Shown: positions 24,261 to 37,400 of the stretch, piece by piece
How positions within the stretch are numbered: position 1 is the stretch's first letter
How the letters are laid out: each line of letters starts with the position of its first letter
NCBI GenBank assembly: GCA_961205875.1
Contig: OY540810.1
Location: 4,774,001 to 4,838,000, forward strand
DNA: 64,000 nt
Direction: 5' to 3'
Source of the DNA: Sialis fuliginosa
Lineage: Eukaryota; Arthropoda; Insecta; Megaloptera; Sialidae
The notes under the pieces: generated by a model
Told to the model about the DNA's origin: nothing
Database searches by the model: none
The model's input: only the letters and a program-made list of their open reading frames with translations
Program-made: the position numbers and the translations under genes

Positions 24261-25804
24261 CCTATAACCGGTACTGAGTACTTTCTAATAACTCTTGAGA
24301 ATAAAATAAAAACTCATTGAAGCTTCAGTGCTATGTAAATGGTTAAATAGTTTATTATATTCGACTGTTTATTTATTTTTTATTGTTTTGTGATTCTTAA
24401 CTATAGGTTGCACAAACCGGACCTACGATAAGCCAATGGCACCAGTCTTGGATATGACCCCAGTATATATATAATTACAAAAAATAAGCCCGTCAACCAC
24501 AAAAACAGTAAACCTTGCTCTTATAGCGGCCATAACTGGTGCCAGTACTTCATTAGTTTTTGGATTGATTTAAGTGATCCTAGAGGACATAGCCAAAGGT
24601 CTTAATACAACAATCTCTGTATTCGTTTATATATAGGTTGTATATTATATACCTGTCCGATTATATTTTGATATTATTATGAAGTGAAAATTATTAAATT
24701 TATCATTATGTACTATACATGTAAACCTAAATATTGTTTTCTTTCAATTTTGCTTCAATCACATTTTAATATGAATTTTGTAGATCGAGGCTATAGGGTT
24801 CGGATTGTGTAAATGTCTATTTTACCAAAGATATATGCATCGTAGAGTCAACTAGTTTGAAGTTATATGTTAAATGAATTGGATCACTTAGGATTTGAAC
24901 TTCTATAAATGTAATATATTATAAGTTTATGAAAAAATGTAAATTTTATATGAAAATAAAACTATAATTTTTGCGGGTATGTGGGATTTAAATACATTAC
25001 ATTTTTTGTTTGGCATCTAAAAATGAAAATCGTGTTTGCGGATAATGAGCTTAAACTAAGCTAAAATATAATCTGTGACAGAAAAAGTGTGCATACTTCA
25101 ACAACAGTATAAAATTTAAAAAAAATCCACCTGCTGTATTATAGTTCAAGAGAGAAAAAATATTAGCTACATATGTATAAAAATAGGTCAAATATAATTT
25201 GAAAAAAATCTACAATATAAAAAAGGAACTTTTTCTCTATACTTATCTATATATTTTTTATTGTATAAATGCTTATGTTACAATAACACAAAATATATTA
25301 AACATGTTGAAAATATAAATTATACAAGTACAAAGTACCAAATTTCAATATAAGGTTAAAAAATTCCTGCGTATTTTTCTCAACCAGAAATTCCGGCCGC
25401 ATTTTCCGAAACTAGCAGACAACGACAGCAAATAAAACATAAGTAAAATATTTTAACCGACGTGAATTAGTACTCTGGCTTTAATTAATTTATGAAACAA
25501 CAATTTCTCTATACGACGCACAAACTTCGTAATTAAATATAAATAAACAATGCCCTAATTTGCAATGTAAAGCGTTATTTGCACACTGCAATCATTTGCA
25601 TATATCGATCGAATCATTAAAGAGGAATTAGTTAATACATAGCACACTTGATTATTATCTATCCAGGTTAATTTGGATAATTGTATAGAGTGCTCTCTAT
25701 AATAATGACAAAATTAATGCGTTTTTAATTATTGTTAATTAAACGACGTTCGATATAGGTAGTTTAATATTCTTAGGTGGTTCAATGTTAGAATACATTA
25801 AATC

Positions 25805-25980
25805 AGGGGTTAACAAACATTTCGAGAAATGGGCCGGATCGAATTTTTTTAAACATGGGAATCCGGACGAAAAATATTCTTGTTGGAATCCTATTAGAAC
25901 ATTTATTTACAAGTGCAATGTGCTATGTAAACATATTTTCTTTTTCTTTTACAAAGATAGATCCATACTGATATTATAAA
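25805..25980. mobile_element. hAT-like terminal fragment
   Basis: CAGGGGTTAACAAACATTTC followed by GGGCCGGATCG is the style of hAT non-autonomous ends (CAGGGGTTGGCAAAC...GGGCCGG). Only one end is identifiable. The overlapping 64-codon open frame is chance. Confidence 0.4.
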
Positions 25981-27039
25981 AGGTATAAGCAGTTAGAATA
26001 AAAATTTGTTTGTAACCTAACCTAACCTACCCTATCTTTAAATAAATGTGTTCATTCGTTACTTTATGAATATTGGGTCGAGTTCGACAGACATATCATG
26101 TTAAAAAGTATTAAACAAAATAAGAATTATGTAACAATAATAGTTCGGTTTTTAAAGAGTCTACTATTAATGCCTAGTTCCACAAGCGACAGATATCTGC
26201 CATGCTATACTCAGATAGGTCAAATCCAGGGACCGTGCAGTGTTGAAACTTAAAGATTTAAACAGTACTACTATGCTAACAATAAGTTCAAAGTTGTTTA
26301 CCAAATTTTCTACTCCATGTGCACCGTCAAAGTTAAGAGAATATTTTATTTTTACTTTATTATCCTTTAACTTGGCGAAAAATCAATAAAAGAGATGTTG
26401 GAACGGAGTTGACAAACATAAATTTAAAGTAACAAAATTTTGTTATATCTCATTTTGATAATTTAGACCGAAAATACAAAACATGTTTTTGGGAGAAGAG
26501 AGGTTGTTTGATCCAAAAAAAAAATACTGGAATTAATTTATAATCCTTTTTTGCTTAAATTATCGGACATTTTGTGTAGGTAAATGAGTAAATTTGCATA
26601 ATATTTTATTTATAGGTATTGTAAAATGCAGGTAAATTTAAATAATAATAACTTACATCGAACATAAAGTGGGGTTTAACCTGGATCGATGCCGGCTAAG
26701 TGAACCGGAGGTTGCTATGGCTGGGAAAATTTAATATAACCGAACAGTTTATAGATACTTATCGTTCATGAAACCGGGCGTAAATTAATTACTACACATT
26801 TTAACAATAACGGAAAGGTGTTTGTTGTGAACGTTCCGACGCGGTTTATATCCAGAAGTCAAAATATAAAACAAAATCACCGCAGAAGCCTAAAAACTTA
26901 GAAAGTTTTTTTTTTTTTTTGTAATTAACCCTTGTGTCAATAACCATATTGTCTACGTTGTTCAAGATCCAGGGTACTCGATTACCCATTCGGGGAATTC
27001 ATATAATTAACGTAATGCATGAATAGAACATTTTTCTTT

Positions 27040-27460
27040 GTTAACTTTTCGAAGTCACTGACAATGAGTCAAAAAAAGGATTACTACCTGAAGAGAGACC
27101 ATTAGAAGATTCCCAGATATGTTTGTTTAAAAATTATTATAAAAATTAATTGGATTTTATACTTTTTATGATAATGTTTAAACGAATATATCTTTAAAAA
27201 TACTGGATTTATGAATTGGTCACTCGGGATCTTTTTTGTAGGAAATTTAATTCTCTATAATATGCTGCTATAAGAAATTAAAATAAATACATTTTTCAAC
27301 GAGCTATTCACGCATAGGTTAAAAATTAATTTTTCCCATCTTAATCAAATGGGAAAAAGACTCAGGTATGATCTACAAGTCTGAAATTTTGAGTCAATTA
27401 ACTTGTGATCCAAAGCTAAAACATAGGCTAATGGGACCGAAAAAAAACAACACCATAGTG
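27040..27460 (+). repeat. Dispersed repeat S, copy 1
   Basis: It matches the reverse complement of 56897-57145. Shared strings include GTAGGAAATTTAATTCTCTA, GCTATAAGAAATTAAAATAA, AACGAGCTATTCACGCATA, CAAATGGGAAAAAGACTC and GCTAATGGGACCGAAAAAAA. It also shares the GGAAATTTAATGCTCTA motif with repeat R, suggesting related families. The upstream boundary is uncertain. Confidence 0.65.
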
Positions 27461-28109
27461 TATATACCTACCTACTTATTATTTCACTTCAAATTAACAT
27501 ACACTCTTCATTTTGCAATTTTTTCAAGTCAACTACAAGCAAATGAAACTGAACACACCTCTGTATGAATAATCTACAATCTAGTTCAAACCACGAGTGT
27601 CCCTGGGCACTGAATAACTGTATCTATTTTATGCAGTTGTTAGGATAACCCGCCCAGCAATCAGTAAGTGTGGATACTAAAACAAACATCACGATAGTGG
27701 TTTTTTGTCATAATTGACGAGCCAACATTGTTTGTGTTCATAATAATCATCAGTAACAACAAACAATACAGTTTAAATCCACGACTCGGTTTTCGAACTA
27801 CTTTTTTTTTTAATTGCTGCTTCAGTTTATAGACGTGTGTGCTTATACTGTATGTTTATCACTTCACACGGGTACTCTAGGATATTTATAACATTTGCGT
27901 ATTTTAAAATCAAAGCTGCGGAAACATTAACGTATTTAATTGGTTCTTGTATGTTACTGTTAATTAATTATTAATTAGTTGGCTTGCTCGATTTAGATCT
28001 CGGAATATCACCTTGCTTAACGTATCCATTCATTTATTAATATTAGTATATATCTGTTCCCGGCTTTTTTATCAACGTATCGTATTATATGTACATACTG
28101 TACTATACT

Positions 28110-28215
28110 CTGTTTCATTTAATAAGTTTGCAGTAGTTGCCGGAGTTTTTGAAGGTACGATGCACGATTCGTATCGTCAAAACCTCGGCAACCACTTCAA
28201 ACTTAAATGAAACAG
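28110..28215 (+). ncRNA. Long imperfect hairpin with pre-miRNA-like shape
   Basis: The 5' arm runs CTGTTTCATTTAATAAGTTT, GCAGTAGTTGCCGGAG, TTTTTGA, AGGTACGA. The 3' arm runs TCGTATCG, TCAAAACCTC, GGCAACCACTTC, AAACTTAAATGAAACAG. By hand-pairing roughly 43 base pairs form, interrupted by a 3-nt bulge, a 1-nt bulge and a few single mismatches, with a terminal loop of about 8 nt (TGCACGAT). Pairing continues weakly into the flanks (ATACT/GAATAT), so a small MITE is the main alternative. Confidence 0.5.
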
Positions 28216-28929
28216 AATATAATTAACTCCTATAATTTTTGTAACTTACAAAAATATATTTTTGCGGTAATTACAAGTTTTTAATTTCAATGCTAACTCT
28301 ATAAAAAATCTCTATTAAATGTTAGAATATGAAAAAAAATGAATAATGTTTTTATATAATATATATATTTATTAAAACGATAATTAATACCAGGGTAGGT
28401 AATATAACATAATTTAAATATATGTAGATGCAATCGTATTGAATTTTACTATAATATATAATTAATGCATTATTAATTGAACTTACTCATGTTATTTAAA
28501 ATTAGAACAATCAATAATTAAAATGTATAATTATTATGTCGATGAAGGGGTGGCGAATAGGGAATAAATCAGCCTCCGGTGTACATTCCAGTATCTCAAT
28601 CATTTTTTAATTATGTTACAGATTATGTAGTTCATACATTTACTTAAACATATTTAATTTTTTTGCGCACTAAAAAAAATATAACGACCAAACTTAAGAA
28701 AACAAAACAAAAAAACGATTTTTCATCAATTTTGATCGTTAGACTCGTTTAAAGGATGAATTTTCTAATGGAACTAAATGAATAAGAGATAGACCCATAA
28801 CCACTTTTCCTTTCATCGTGTACTAATAAATTATTATCAAACCCTACTTATTAAATTTAAGTAAGTATTATATTTTAGATATAGGCAGATCTAAAATTAT
28901 AATGATAAACAGTATAGTAAGAAAAAAAA

Positions 28930-29541
28930 ATTTGCCAAGTAAATGCACAGTGCTTCCTCGTGCAAAATTCACCAAAGGTAATTAATTATTGAACAATTTA
29001 AATAAAAACCGATGCTCAGATAAATTGCTTAGAATTATTTTTACACAATTTTACTAAAAAATATTAATTCGAAATTTTTCTTAAAACGCACTTGATTATT
29101 TTTTCGTATATTTTTAATTCTTTGACAATTTCAAAATGACATTTAAAACGTCAGAATGACATTTAATACAAAACACGATTTTTTAAAATAAATTGAGATA
29201 AATCTTTGTAAGGGAATATTTTACAACAAACGTTGTAGACCCATATTATAGGAAATTTAATGCTCTACAAAAAATATTCTATAAAATTTTCACGTAACAT
29301 GTGTCGTTCTTGGGATATCTTGAAAAAATAAATATTTTGCAATGTCACCCCTCCCCCTTACACACGATTTTGAAATGGGACCGTCCTCAAGCCAGACCCA
29401 ACGGACACACACATGGACGGATGGACAGACAGACAGACACGGAACGAAAAGTGTTTGTCTTGACGTGAAACGGAAAGATCAATTTAAAATTTTGAAATCG
29501 GAGAACATTCTCATATCTTCGATATTACGACGAAGCAATAT
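28930..29541 (+). repeat. Dispersed repeat R, copy 3
   Basis: It includes the upstream TTTGCCAAGTAAATGCACAG block also present in copy 4, then TTATTGAACAATTTAAATAA, CATGTGTCGTTCTTGGGATA, GACCGTCCTCAAGCCAGACC, GACAGACAGACAGACACGG and the end TCTTCGATATTACGACGAAG. Overlapping plus-strand open frames are read-through of the tail. It provides the unoccupied version of the site into which the element at 46098-46506 inserted. Confidence 0.8.
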
Positions 29542-30454
29542 AAATTAATATATTATTTAAAAAGATTACTAATTATTTCAAACTCGCCCGTGTTGAACAT
29601 CTCTAACTTGCCGCAATCGTCTGGTTTGTATTCGCGTACTTCTTTTATTGTAAATGCATTATACATTTTTTCAGAACACTAGGTTTTTGTTGTGAGTACA
29701 GTTGTTAATGTGATGTATTAATTTTGCTTTTGTAATTTTAACTATTGTGTTTCCTCAATACACGTTTATGTAAAGTCAGTTGTATAAATAAAAGTCATGT
29801 TTTCGAGCAGTTAAATACCAAGTTTTATTTTTTAAATTTCTGTATGGTTTATGTGCTGATATTGTTTATTGTATTTATTTTTATAATTACATTTCATTAT
29901 TACCTCGTTTATTATTCGCTGAAAAAATGTATTTCTTTTTTATATGAGGTAAAGAATGATATTGCAATCGATAAAGATTTAGAGAAAAATGGATAATGAC
30001 AAAAAATAATCTTAATAAAAACCTGAAAATAAACAAAAAAAATTGAAATCGGATGACTAGGAGAGATTAAGCTAATTTTAGAATACCGGTGGTGGCCATC
30101 TTTAATAGCTGATATAACGGTGTTTTACACGGATTTTAAAGTGGCTCCCGATCTGAAAATCTTTCTTTTGATTATAACTATGACCACAGAAAGTGGCATA
30201 CCCCAATCAAAAAATGCAGCGTTTTGGTTTTATTTGCCACGTAATAGATGTACTACTATATTTTTAGGTTAATGAAAAGCTTGTCATGCCGTTCTTTATA
30301 AATATGCATAAATATTTGTTACTTTTCCGAAATTTTGAAATACTGACAGTTAAAACCATAAGATGAGCGGGGAACCGAGAGTCCTCTCCCGTAAAGAATA
30401 AAAAAAAAGATATTTAACCCTCAAATCCCATGTATCAGGCCCCCCTATACCTAT

Positions 30455-30625
30455 GATCCTGCGATGATTGGCTCATCAGCAAACTCCCACTCCGTCAGAC
30501 ATCCCTTGTGAAAGAATCGCATTCATAAAATAAAACTAATTGCACATAAATTACAAAAACACCACTGATCTGTTGGGAAAGGAGTAATCCAACCGACAAG
30601 AAATGAATCTTATCATCATCAACAA
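30455..30625. repeat. Dispersed repeat T, copy 2
   Basis: It aligns with 22415-22600 through CCTGCGATGATTGG, TCAGCAAACTCCCACTCCGT, ATCCCTTGTGAAAGAA, AACCGACAAGAAATG and ATCATCATCAAC. Same orientation as copy 1. Confidence 0.6.
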
Positions 30626-31636
30626 TTATTTATTTATTTTTCAACAAAAAAAATCTAAAAAAAATACTACCAAACTAAAGAAAGAGCGCAGGTTTTTATT
30701 CCGGGGGTAGATTAAAGATACTCATAGTAAGAGTCCTGACAACTCAAATCGATTTCTGATTGATTGTAGTAGCCAAGTCTCACTCACAACCGTATTTTTG
30801 GTTCTTATATCAGTATCATTAAATATACTTCATATTTTTATCGCATGTTCAATTTTAATTTAATTTTTTATGCTTACTAAAAATAATATGTATGTACATA
30901 TATGTGAATTTTTAAATATAATAAATCGCGTCACTGCCGGTTTGGTTAAAAATGGCAACGCTGTCATAACTCTTGCTAGAGTATCTTTAGGATAATTAAA
31001 GCAATATGGGAATAAAATTTATTTATAAAGATATCCGATCATTTTTTGTTATGTGTTTTAAATGATATATTTTTTGTAAGTACAGTTAACTAATTATGGA
31101 TTTTTATTATATTATAGAAATATCAAATTACTGTATTGGATGAGAGCGTTTCTCATTAACTTTTATTATCTAATAACTGTCATAATATGAACAAAGTAGG
31201 AAGCACTAGGTACCAATTATTAATTCATATTAAACACATTGTGTACTAAATTTTGCAATAGACAATAATTATTTACGAAATAACTAAATAAATCAAACGG
31301 GAAAACATAATTAATATTAATTTATGTCTCAATATCATATGAGTTTTATATGTTCAAATAATTTTGATTAATGATTTCATAATTATATTGTTGATAGTTT
31401 AAAAAAAACCTAACATTTTGAAATTGGCTTCTCATATTATGTATGTTAGTATTACCAAAAATTGAAAAAAATCTTTATTTCTTGTTTCGTCTTTAGACAA
31501 TATTAATGTTCAGATTTATCTGATAGAGATAATGAATCTAAAAAATATATATCTCGTAAAAATTAGTAAGTACACATAATAACAATGCAAAAATAAGAAG
31601 CTTAAATAATAAGATTAAGCTTTACGTCGTCTAAAG

Positions 31637-31730
31637 CAGTGGTCGCCAAAATTAGCAAGAGTGCGAGCTACGTTTGAAATTTAAATTGTCTGATAGGGCA
31701 CATCGAGTAGAGATTTTTCTTGGTTTCAAA
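31637..31730. mobile_element. hAT-like terminal fragment
   Basis: CAGTGGTCGCCAAAATTAGC followed by GAGTGCGAGCTACG is the style of hAT-family ends (CAGTGGTCGGCAAA). No opposite end with a matching 8-bp duplication was found. A TTGAGAAGCACTG string at 34199-34211 could be the right end of a similar element. Confidence 0.35.
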
Positions 31731-34242
31731 ACGGACCAAGAATAACTTAACTGGCTTAAATTCTTACAAGACCGCTTGAATATTAACGAGACAATCCCGG
31801 TAACAATTTAAAAACAAACCGAGACTATTTATTTTTATTTATATGATGTTTTTTTTTCGAAAAAAATAAAAACCAGGTTAAATTTTATTGCTTTTTGTAA
31901 TGTACATTAAATTAATGTAGGTAAGTGTTACTTAAGTAATTAAATTGTATGTAAATTAATTTGTAACTGTAACATTTATCTTTAAAATTAACCCTTAACT
32001 GGTATCGTAAATTTTATAAACGTAACTGGTATTTGCGGCCCCCACTGAAGTTTAGCTTTTGGCAAGCTAGTTTCAATATTGAGACAGGATAAAACTTCAT
32101 AAATGGTAATTGATACACTCATTTTAAGTGATCAAGTAGCTTTTATTAGCATAATTTTACTTAATTATCTTCTACAAGAGATCAAAATAAAGTTACCATT
32201 TTTTTGGATATGTTTAGGTTTGTATCTACAAAAACTCTGAAAAAATTAACTATTCTAGTCTAATATGAACTAATAAAATTAATTAATATGCCTCTAATTA
32301 ACAGTTAAAAAAATCGTGGAGGTCGACCGGCCCCCAAAACGCACGTATCTCCCGTCCCTGAGTTGCAACGTAATGAGATTACTTAAAATGATGGGTACTC
32401 ACATAACACTTATTAATACTAAACTTTCTATCAAATTTAATAGCTTTAGCACAATGGGGTCTCCAGATATTAAATAAAAACTTTGAAGGGCTGTAGCGGA
32501 CTGTAGCCCCCTCACGAAAAATTTTCGAACACATGTTCATATAATGATTTTTGCTTAAAATATTTTTTTTAATTTACTGTTCAAGTTTGGCACGGCAGTG
32601 CTGAATCATCCTGTATACATAAAAAAAAAATTGTGGAAATATTAAGGCTGAGATTTTCTATATCTCGGTTACGTGGATGTTACGTGACCGAGACGAGACT
32701 TTCTGTTGCAGAATTAGAATTTGACTGGACTATCTAATGTTAGAAAATGGTTCGAATCAATGTTATTTAATAATGCATATGTAAATGTATTTTGTAATAA
32801 AATAATAATAATTAATATAAATAAATAATCATCGGGACGTTTGTATTGAATATAAAAGAGGATTGAAATTAAAACAATGCCGTGTAAAGACTATTTGTTA
32901 ATACGGCTGACGTTTTTATTAACCTCCATCTACAGGCGCACAATACAAATTCAAATTCTTGAAATTTACGGTATACGATAAAATGGAATTATTATCTGTT
33001 CGGATTGAATAAAATCACGCTTTAAAATTAACTTTACTGTCTCAAACACAGGGGTGTAAAAATAATGAACAATATTTTATTTCAGGCAATTTAGTTAATT
33101 AATTAATATGTGTTTAATTTGTATATTAGTGTCGGCTTTTACACAACATGAATTTATATTTATAATTTGATTATTTTTTTTACTTTATAACAAATTACTG
33201 AATAATTCAAAGTGTTGATATTATTAGTTAGATAATATAATCAATATTGATTTGCAATTTGTACAATAACATTTCATTTTATTTTGAATACTTTACTTTT
33301 TTTAATACCCTAGAATTAATTTAAACCATATGATAAGCGCCCGTATTAAGGAACATTTATAATTGATATATAATTATAATAAATAAAATATAAAAGATAA
33401 TTCAAAAGTAGTTTGAAAGCGATAGATAATTAAACAATTATCTATCGTTCCCGGAGAAGATGTTACAAACTTTTTAGATGAACCAGTCGCACGGGCATTA
33501 ACTAATTTTGAAATAAATACGAGGGAAATCTATCTCTAAATAAATGAATTTGAATAGAATGATATTAATGAGATATCTAATTAGTAAAATGTTAGGAGAA
33601 TTTGTAGAAATGGGAAGTCAACAAAACAAGAATATTTGATTCTGTAATTCAAGTTCTAGAGGAAAGCTCTTCGCATACAATCCATAAATCACCGTGTAAA
33701 AAGTTCATTACGTATACAAGATAAAAAATCTATTAGCAATTTAAAACTACTATTTACAAATTCAACAATGGATACAAGTTATTACGAAGAAAAAACTGGA
33801 AGTTCTTTATCTAAAATATAATAAAACTATTTTATGTTTTTCTTTCCTGGGAAATTATTGGAAAGCAGGAGATTTATAAAACGAGCTACTTTTTTATTAT
33901 TTGTATAAAATACTGTACGTAATAATATATTAATGTTTTTGCAAGTTGGTTTTAACTTTGTAATTTTTTCTGTAATCTCATCATAATTCGCTAAAAATGT
34001 TAAAATATAATAATTCTATATATTAATGTAAATACCTTGAACTATAATTATAACTCGGCAATACCAACATACCTGAAACAAAAAAAAATAGTATTAACAC
34101 GTAGTACATTACAAATTATTAAATATTAAATACTTTTGCAAGACGTAGATATATATATTTTTTACAAAAATTCAATTCATTTTTCGTGAACAAACATTTT
34201 GAGAAGCACTGACTTAGAACACGTCTTGTTTAAGGTATAATA

Positions 34243-34900
34243 CAAAGTGGCGCAAAATAAACTGAACATTTGTTTTCTCTGCAAGTTTTACAAAGTACAC
34301 ACTTTTTAATATAGTCCTAAAGAAAAAAGTACCTATGTGGTGATCAAATTCAGTGATTGCGTTGGCTCGCATCACAATTATTCGATATATGGTGCGATTG
34401 GAAAATACTATAGGGCAATGATTGAAAATTGTTTATCACAGTTACCACAATATGTATATGTATCGCATATCCTCTTAAGGCAGCATTTTCTAACATCTAA
34501 ACCGGTAATGGGGGATTTTACCACCCCATACGTTTTTTAGGTTTTCTCACAGTTAATGTCAATATCCTTCAAATCACAAAGGGCCTAAAAGAAAACATCC
34601 GGTATAAGTCTCAATATTTCTTGTTGTGAGTAAGAACAGTAGTATGGTTATTTATATACTCAAAATGATTTTTCACAAAATAAGATGTAAATAATTGCCA
34701 ATATTAAAGTTAAAGTTTGTGTATTATAGTTCGCTTACATCAAAAATACAATTCGTAGTTAAAAATGTACAAGTTTTATTGCCATTTTATAAAAAAAAAA
34801 CACCGTGTTCCTGTTTTGTCTTTTTGGTGTTAACACGCCATTAATTTTGTTTAAAAGTTACAGACAAAACAAACTGTTCAGTTGTTTTTGCGCCAGTCTG
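34243..34900. mobile_element. TA-flanked non-autonomous DNA transposon
   Basis: The left end CAAAGTGGCGCAAAATAAAC and the right end, reversed, CAGACTGGCGCAAAAACAAC, continue in parallel through CTGAACA and TTTGTTTT, so the arms are about 50 bp. TA flanks both ends (34241-34242 and 34901-34902), as in Tc1/mariner-type insertions. The 658-bp body has a 67-codon frame (34337-34540) with no transposase similarity that I recognise. Confidence 0.75.
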
Positions 34901-34904
34901 TACT

Positions 34905-36960
34905 ACTAGATGCTTTGAATATATAACAGTATTCACATTATTGCAGTGTATAGTATGATAATTCAAACACATAAGCATATTGTTGTTGCTCGTAACTAAC
35001 ACGGAGTTATTCTAGTAATGCACCACATTCATTGAACTGCGGGGAGTGCAGTCATCTAGAAACAGAGGCAGTGGTCTTGTTGTGGTCAGTATAGAGTGCA
35101 CACGACACCGACCGCAAGAATGTGCTGTGCACCCGTCATAAGAAGCAACATTCACTTTCAACATACTCTCAAGGAAGTATGCAAGGCGTAATAATAGGTA
35201 CTTTTGTATCGAAATGTCACCGAGTTTTAAAATTTGAATAGATGCTGAAATTAACAAGATGGAACTATTTTAGTTAGGGTCAATTAAAAATCATTGTACG
35301 ACTTAACTTTTTGGACGCCAAATAGGGTAAAAAACAATTTTCTCTAGATCAAAAGTTAAGCTAATGATAACTGCGAGGTGTCAAAACGTTATGAATTTAT
35401 TCGGGATTTTAAAGCATTGGTAACAAATGTATAATAACGTAAACATTATGCACTACTGATTTCAGATCGCTGATTTCTAATTAACGTGCATGTGTCAAGA
35501 TCATTCATATAAAATTATAAACCATTCCATAAATTAAAACTGTTAGTGGGCTCTGTCATTTATATTTAAAACCTCGCAGATAGCGTTATATTAGCTTATA
35601 TTTTGCTTAAGAGAAAATTCTTTATTATACTGGAAATAAATTGTCTGAGATGTTTGAGTATTTAAATGATTCGAGTCATTTCAGTTAATCCGTTAGTCGT
35701 ATAAGAATGATACGGTGCCTTAATTGCTAAGGCTTAATATACATAAATTCGACTTATTATCTGCGCAGAGCTTGAGATAAAATGAAAAACTAAATTATTA
35801 TTATGTAACATAGGCATCAAACATGAAAATTATTAACGTTAAATAATATAACAACGATTTTCAAAATATGTATTGATGAATCTATATAAAACCTGGTTGT
35901 AGTATTGGTTTTACTAATAGTAACTGACCGCAGTGTATTTCGAAATGTATTGGTCAAAGCAAATAATCAAAATAATTACATGCGTGCGTTTGAAAATTGT
36001 ATAACATTTTTGTTATTGTATGTTTGTATAGGTATACAATTACAAATGGTTTCAGTTTTAATCGTCTTTCCAATTTTGCACATTTCGTATTTAATCTCCA
36101 TATAAATAAGTATTTTAATACAAAATAGTTTTATTACAGGACCGGTTTAAACGTATTCAGCCCACACTAAATCTTTTCTGCAACAATTAAAAACTGTATC
36201 TATAAAATTAATTAACCAACTAAACGCCAAATTACATTTTCCAATAAAAATAGATTAAACAAAATACCAAATGTTTTTTTTTGCGCGTATCAAAAACGTT
36301 GATATATTGAAATTAGCGTTGGGTGAGTGGATACATTAATGCATAACACGGTCCATATGCATATGCATTTGTTAAAAAAAAAAATTAATTATCGGTGCAA
36401 AATAATAATAATTCAAATATGACCTAAATATTCAACAAAAAAAAGTACCAAGTAACAATTTTTCACTGCAATTCTCCTTAAATCTAATAATTTAACATCA
36501 GCTCAACATGAGCTTTTTTATCCTGACAAGACAAGGTTGAGAGCTTAAGGATCTGCCGTTATTCCTGACTTCAGTGAAATATTAAAATAGCAGGCAGGAG
36601 TTTTAACGGGTCCTCGAGAACTAACATGTATGCATATAAAATATAACTAGAAAGAGACACGACATGTGACCGGAGTTGTTAAACAAACAGAGATGGTTTT
36701 ATGTTTGTGGATTCGTATTTACAGTGGCGCGTGCAGGAGATTTATTAATATCATATATTCATTGATATCGCCATAAAACTGTACTTTAAGTAGATGGAAG
36801 AAGCAATTTTTTTGCTTATGCAAATTTATAAGACTGTCAGTATAAATTCCATTATAATTAAATTATTAAATACGGTAGTGGAAAATGTTAAAGTAGCAAA
36901 AATAATGTATTGCGTAAATTAACATTTCTGACTGTAAACCAGGGTTGTTTCATTTGGTTC
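34905..36960. other. Mostly AT-rich; one GC-richer patch
   Basis: Positions 35030-35160 are GC-richer. A minus-strand 81-codon frame overlaps them (35012-35257) and contains several Cys, but the plus-strand frames are equally open in parts and I recognise neither. Nothing else is called here. Confidence 0.35.
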
Positions 36961-36963
36961 TTG

Positions 36964-37026
36964 ACCAATCAGCGACCGCGCGCAAATTGACGTCACTTGG
37001 AGGATATATTCAAATGCTATAAAAGA
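36964..37026 (+). promoter_or_regulatory. Promoter-like cluster: CCAAT, CRE and TATA motifs
   Basis: Within about 60 bp are CCAAT (36965-36969), a perfect TGACGTCA cAMP-response-type palindrome (36988-36995) and TATAAAAG (37018-37025), in normal plus-strand order and spacing. The stretch 36963-36995 is GC-richer than its surroundings (GACCGCGCGC). No coding sequence follows; the next 350 bp is the GAGAC-type repeat block. It may be a fossil promoter of a repeat or coincidence. Confidence 0.3.
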
Positions 37027-37069
37027 GTAATAGAATATCACCAATTACAAAAAAAAATCCTTTATTTAT

Positions 37070-37400
37070 GGAACCGAAATCTCATCTCGTTATCGGTCTC
37101 GCATTTTACAACTGACAGTCTCTCTCGATCTCTTCTTGTGAGAATTTAGGCCAATCTCGTATTTATACATAACTGAGACTGAAACGAGATCGAGGTTAAG
37201 GCCGAGTAAAATATTTATAAAAAATATTTTTTTCCATTCCGAAACTCCGGTGAAACTTTCGACGAGTCTTATGAATAAAGTTATTATCGTCTTGAACTTG
37301 TTAGTGCAAATTTAAACCAATCTCGTACTGGTCTCATCTCCTCCTATTTTAATGCACTTATCTCCTTTTGTAAATGAGACCGAGAAAAACCTTGCAGTCC
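37070..37400. repeat. GAGAC/CTCGT-type dispersed repeat blocks
   Basis: Two adjacent related stretches are seen (37070-37210 and 37310-37395), with GGTCTCGCATTTTAC, GGCCAATCTCGTATTTATAC, GAGACTGAAACGAGATCG, then AAACCAATCTCGTACTGGTC and AATGAGACCGAG. They resemble the block at 12110-12245. No ends or coding sequence were found. Confidence 0.5.

Larger units (their letters stand above)
29545..34240. other. AT-rich interval with a few repeat fragments, no gene
   Basis: It holds repeat T copy 2 (30455-30625), a hAT-like end (31637) and a GAGACGAGAC block (32650-32700), listed or mentioned elsewhere. Otherwise I see only chance open frames such as the 83-codon one at 29745-29996, which is AT-rich and hydrophobic without a recognisable domain. 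Confidence 0.4.

Noticed and set aside
35012-35257. 81-codon minus-strand frame with several Cys, considered as a secreted peptide
   Set aside because: There is no signal peptide at its start, Cys spacing matches no family I know, and the opposite strand is also partly open.
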